From Hymenobacter siberiensis (GTDB lineage Bacteria; Bacteroidota; Bacteroidia; Cytophagales; Hymenobacteraceae), in the NCBI RefSeq assembly GCF_018967865.2, contig NZ_JAHLZY020000003.1:85501-149500 (forward strand): 64,000 nucleotides of DNA. Direction: 5' to 3'. The translations under genes and the position numbers were made by a program. The notes under the pieces are model-generated. The model was given only the letters and a program-made list of their open reading frames with translations, ran no database searches and was not told the origin of the DNA. Position 1 is the stretch's first letter. Every line of letters begins with the position of its first letter. Of this stretch, positions 61,131 through 64,000 are shown in pieces.

Positions 61131-61431
61131 GCGGCAGAATGGGGGGAAAGCCCCTTTAAGAAGTCAGTTAAGTGCTTGCTCCAAATTAAACAGTTGATGC
61201 ATTTGACACAACTAACTGATAATAAACAAGTAAAAAATACTATCAGCTAAAAGCTAATGGTTCGGCACTTAGAAATTAGAATCGATAGAAGATGCAAGAT
61301 GCACTCGATTTTCTGAACTGCACTATATTCTGTTTAAATTATCTTTTTTCTACAAATCCTTGTTTACTTTCAGGGGGTTGTAAGCTATGGAGGTAGTGGC
61401 TAGAGCCAAGGCTTATAACAGATACTACTGT
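61131..61431. other. AT-rich intergenic region
   Basis: About 300 bases upstream of the SGNH-like gene, of low GC, with TAATAAACAAGTAAAAAATA near 61219. Probably its promoter region; no gene seen. Confidence 0.45.
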
Positions 61432-61596
61432 TCAGAATACAGGAACAAGGTCTTGGAACGTCCCCCGGCGCATGGAACAGCCCGTTATTACTTCGTCGGT
61501 GGCGCCGTTGCGGTGCTTGGCCACGTCGAACAATACCGTGTCGTGGGTCGGGCTACCGTCTTCGTATTCGGTAATGTCGTAGTACTTAAAAGCGCC
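61432..61596 (-). pseudogene. Fragment resembling the C-terminus of replicative helicase DnaB
   Basis: On the minus strand the frame reads KYYDITEYEDGSPTHDTVLF then DVAKHRNGATDEV and ends at TGA 61434-61432 after an unrelated tail. AKHRNGxxxxV is a hallmark of the last part of DnaB-type helicases (motif H4 and following). Only about 35 codons match; the rest is missing. A remnant of a chromosomal duplication, plasmid or phage gene. Confidence 0.45.
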
Positions 61597-61611
61597 AACA
61601 AGCAGTTAACT

Positions 61612-61653
61612 AGTCCGGAAAAAGCAGCACGGTTGAGCGGCTTTTTCCGGACT
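61612..61653. repeat. Inverted repeat
   Basis: AGTCCGGAAAAAGC (61612-61625) and its perfect complement (61640-61653) around a 14-base loop, adjacent to the helicase fragment. From 61654 to 61969 I see no gene; a small GC stem (GCCGGCG/CGCCGGC, about 61833-61853) is present. Confidence 0.6.
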
Positions 61654-61969
61654 GGCCGAGAGCGGATGCGGGAACTATCGCAATCAGGGCTGCCGGTGAA
61701 CTGCCGGTGCTGGCCGGCTTCGTCAGTGCAACGTTCGGCGCGCCGAAGGAGCCGCAATGCTATTTACTTCGCCCCGCAGCTAGCGGGAGTGGTTAACTGG
61801 ATATTTAACAACGGGTTATGGCAAAGGTTTAAGCCGGCGCACCCTACGCCGGCAATTCTGGTATGCCGAGCTTAGCCGCTCGCATCGGGCCATGACGTTC
61901 GGGCTGCAGGGAGGCAACTGCGCACCGGAGAGCTGCAGCAATTCAGGCGCCTTTATGGCAGGTTCTGGG

Positions 61970-62677
61970 CTAGAGAATGCTGGAGACGACGTTGACCCCG
62001 AGGGCGACAACGGCGGTGTTGAAGGCAAAGGAGAGCAGGCCGTGGACGAGGGTGAGCTGGCGCATGCGCAGGGAGGTAACGCCGGTGTCGGAGGTCTGGG
62101 CAGTCATGCCAATGGTGAAGGCAAAGTAGGCAAAGTCCCAGTAGCGGGTGGGCGGGTCGCCGGGAAACTGCAGGCCCCCGAGTTCATCCGGCGGGGAAGC
62201 GGTCGGGTCCTTGCTGAAGTACACGTGGGCGTAGCGCAAGGTGAAGAGCGTGTGCAATAGGAACCAGGCCCCTACCACGGCCACCACCGACACCGCCACC
62301 TGCTCGGCCTGCTCGCGCGGGGGTAGGGCCTTGATGCCCCGCAGCAGCAAGGCTACGGCGAAGAGGCTCGCCCCGGCCGCCAGCAGCACGGCCACGAAAG
62401 TCCAGGTGCGGCCGGGGTCCTGGCTGGTGGCCACCCGGCGCAGGTGCTCGGTATCGGCCGTGGCGATGGTGGCCCAGGTCAGAATTAGAAGTACTAAGCA
62501 GAACCCGTCCCAGCCGGCTACCACGCGGGTGCCGGGGTGAAAATCGGCCGGAGCCAAGCCCGCGCAGAGGGCGCCGGCGGCTAGCGCCCAGCCCACCCGT
62601 TGCAGTGCGCGCAGGTTCAGTAGCCGGTGCAGTCGGCGACGCCGCGGTACCCGGGCCGTTATAGCAGAAGAAGCCAT
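61970..62677 (-). CDS. DUF1345 membrane protein
   Basis: 235 residues. Basic N-terminus then six hydrophobic segments; LTWATIATADTEHLRRVA near residue 70 and YWDFAYFAFTIGMTAQTSDT followed by RMRQLTLVHGLLSFAFNTAV are the conserved DUF1345 blocks. The latter resembles a channel-type selectivity/pore loop, but no function is established. Last gene of a minus-strand pair with the DUF2279 gene, 64 bases apart. Confidence 0.85.
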   Translation of the reverse strand: MASSAITARVPRRRRLHRLLNLRALQRVGWALAAGALCAGLAPADFHPGTRVVAGWDGFCLVLLILTWATIATADTEHLRRVATSQDPGRTWTFVAVLLAAGASLFAVALLLRGIKALPPREQAEQVAVSVVAVVGAWFLLHTLFTLRYAHVYFSKDPTASPPDELGGLQFPGDPPTRYWDFAYFAFTIGMTAQTSDTGVTSLRMRQLTLVHGLLSFAFNTAVVALGVNVVSSIL

Positions 62678-62741
62678 TGGATGGCAGGAGAAGAAATTTA
62701 TAGGAAGCAGTACTGGCGTATTTAGACCGCGATACCGCGCG

Positions 62742-63704
62742 TTAATCGGCGGCCGCCCGGAGCGGATGCCAGCGCCAGCCGTCGCGCGGATTAAATTCCA
62801 GGGATGGGGTTGGCAGCTTTAGAAACTGGCTGGCACCTAGCAGCATATGACCGGTGGAACCAATGGGTGCCAGCCGGGCCAGGTCGAAGTCAGGGGCCAG
62901 GTAGAACTGGCGCACGCGCCGGAAAACGAGGGGGCGGCCATCGGCCCCGTATAGCGGCGGGTTGGCGCTACCCCCGGTCATCCCACTGCCACTGTAGCCC
63001 AGGTCGAGGTTTAGCCAGCGCGGAAAAGAGGGACCTACGGGCAGTACGCTCGCTACATTCACCGACAGCCAGTACTGCTGGCCATTGTAGTCCTTCAGCA
63101 GTTGCGCAAAACGGTGGCGGCCCAGCAATTCCGGCCGGTACTGCGGGTAAATACTGCTCCGGAAGCCATAGCGAAGGCTCAGGGGTTGCTGGCCCAAGCC
63201 CACTTGCTGGCCCACAAACAGGGCAATACCAGCCGCATTGGCCGCCATGTCGCCCTTCGAAAACCCCCAGCCTTCGGAATGGCCGTCGAACACTTCAATC
63301 GTGCTCTGAAATAGCAGCGCGATAGCCCCGCCAGTAAGTGCCGCAGTCCGGTCGGGCACGCCGCTCCAACGAAACAGCTCGTATTCGCCCCGGCTGATGG
63401 CGTAGGTCGTGGTGGCGTGGCCCACCTTATCCATTTGCAGCCACTCGTTATTGTCGTTAAAGTAGTGGAAGGGGACGCGCTTGGTGTACCACGTTTTGCC
63501 CAACAGGTAGGTGCTGAGGGCGTATAGTACCGTTGTGCCCACCACGACGCCCACCAGCCGTGCCGAATTGAGGCCATCCTGGGGGGTAATCGGGTCGGTC
63601 AATACCGTGACTGGTGGCAGCGTTTGAGCAGCCACTGGTGCGCGGCCAAAAGTCACGACGGTGCTTCCAAGGCAGGCAATCAGGCGAATGGTGCGATGCA
63701 GCAA
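62742..63704 (-). CDS. DUF2279 envelope protein
   Basis: 320 residues. Signal peptide (IACLGSTVVTFGRAPVAAQ), then a membrane segment (LVGVVVGTTVLYALSTYLLG) and FHYFNDNNEWLQMDKVGHATTT-type sequence, the conserved core of DUF2279, with KVGH and FDGHSEGWGFSKGDMAANAAG motifs. The C-terminal ~150 residues are strand-rich (LRYGFRSSIYPQYRPE; WLNLDLGYSGSG). Probably located in the outer membrane or periplasm. Function unknown. Confidence 0.8.
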   Translation of the reverse strand: MLHRTIRLIACLGSTVVTFGRAPVAAQTLPPVTVLTDPITPQDGLNSARLVGVVVGTTVLYALSTYLLGKTWYTKRVPFHYFNDNNEWLQMDKVGHATTTYAISRGEYELFRWSGVPDRTAALTGGAIALLFQSTIEVFDGHSEGWGFSKGDMAANAAGIALFVGQQVGLGQQPLSLRYGFRSSIYPQYRPELLGRHRFAQLLKDYNGQQYWLSVNVASVLPVGPSFPRWLNLDLGYSGSGMTGGSANPPLYGADGRPLVFRRVRQFYLAPDFDLARLAPIGSTGHMLLGASQFLKLPTPSLEFNPRDGWRWHPLRAAAD

Positions 63705-63718
63705 AGCAGAAGGCTTGC

Positions 63719-63766
63719 ACTCATCGCGAGGTAGGGTACGGGGTCGTACCCTACCTCGCGATGAGT
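63719..63766 (-). terminator. Terminator hairpin behind the RND efflux gene
   Basis: Perfect 21-bp stem (63719-63739 with 63746-63766) and 6-base loop, 18 bases beyond the minus-strand stop at 63785. It separates the efflux gene from DUF2279. Confidence 0.75.
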
Positions 63767-63784
63767 ATAATTAACTGTTTGAAT

Positions 63785-64000
63785 TTACTTCTTGCGAGCC
63801 CGCTCGCTCTTACTGCTGTACACCCATTCGTACACCGTGGGCAAAATCAGCAGGGAGAGAATGGTGGCCGTTATCAGGCCGCCGATGACGACGATGGCCA
63901 GCGGCTTCTGCGTTTCGGAGCCGATGCCGTGGCTGAGGGCGGCCGGCAGCAGGCCCAGCGAGGCCATCAGAGCCGTCATAATAACCGGGCGCAGCCGCGA
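63785..64000 (-). CDS. RND heavy-metal efflux pump, C-terminal end (partial)
   Basis: Only the last ~71 residues are inside the window: RPVIMTALMASLGLLPAALS, GIGSETQKPLAIVVIGGLIT and ILSLLILPTVYEWVYSS. MTALMASLGLLPAALSxGxGSExQxPLAxVVIGGL is the conserved final transmembrane region of CzcA/CusA-type inner-membrane transporters, which expel cations such as Co, Zn, Cd, Cu or Ag with outer-membrane partners. The gene continues past the right edge, so metal specificity cannot be read. Confidence 0.85.
   Translation of the reverse strand, partial: SRLRPVIMTALMASLGLLPAALSHGIGSETQKPLAIVVIGGLITATILSLLILPTVYEWVYSSKSERARKK

Noticed and set aside
61387-61875. 162-codon plus-strand frame between the SGNH-like and DUF1345 genes.
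   Set aside because: It overlaps the helicase-like fragment and the hairpin on the opposite strand and has no recognisable domain or start signal.

Overview
The window looks like a chromosomal stretch of a high-GC member of the Bacteroidota, most likely Hymenobacter or a close relative. Pointers are the GC-rich coding with few Shine-Dalgarno sites, a secreted GEVED/PKD protein ending in a type IX secretion sorting domain, DUF4136 lipoproteins, a C-terminal TIGR04283-type glycosyltransferase, the arrangement of PAS histidine kinases, and a TAnnTTTG-type promoter element. This is inference from gene content; no rRNA or tRNA was seen.

Layout. 0-9.3 kb: glycosyltransferase, two flavin disulfide oxidoreductases, an AhpD-like protein, a divergent AraC regulator / exported HAD hydrolase pair, and decayed sigma/anti-sigma and membrane genes. 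9.3-12 kb: two insertion sequences, one of them inserted into a palindromic MITE with a 9-bp target duplication. 12-18.2 kb: a sterol-desaturase fusion, a BON protein, and a CheB / multi-PAS kinase pair. 18.3-25.5 kb: envelope and stress genes (HtrA-type protease, DUF4136, two DUF2382 proteins) and a kinase / receiver-CRP operon. 25.7-31.5 kb: small secreted and STAS-like proteins followed by a graveyard: a broken fatty-acid desaturase, a Tn3-type resolvase with one terminal repeat but no transposase, and Spy/CpxP-like and sulfotransferase-like remnants. 31.5-36.5 kb: ISKra4-type element, the large T9SS protein, an IS5 remnant and an intact MITE. 36.5-45 kb: HelD-like ATPase, catalase-peroxidase KatG, an IS630 element that cuts off a T9SS-type gene, an esterase, and a GAF gene with an amber stop. 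45-53.6 kb: pta-ackA (acetate / acetyl-phosphate), kup potassium transporter with an adjacent sensor kinase. 54-60 kb: a three-gene, translationally overlapping cassette. 60-64 kb: SGNH-like protein, a replicative-helicase-like fragment, DUF1345 and DUF2279 membrane proteins, and the 3' end of an RND metal efflux pump.

The most interesting system is the 54-60 kb cassette. It encodes a Pls/PosA-type single-module peptide synthetase (adenylation, carrier, then three repeats of two membrane helices plus a beta-helix acyltransferase-like domain), a dedicated Sfp-type phosphopantetheinyl transferase, and a predicted outer-membrane barrel. Its adenylation pocket, read by hand against GrsA, has an acidic residue at position 239, which suggests a cationic amino acid. 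The cassette therefore could make and export an epsilon-polylysine-like isopeptide in a Gram-negative bacterium. A second theme is genome decay: at least ten broken genes and six kinds of mobile or repeat elements, two of which share the same A8 slippery run.
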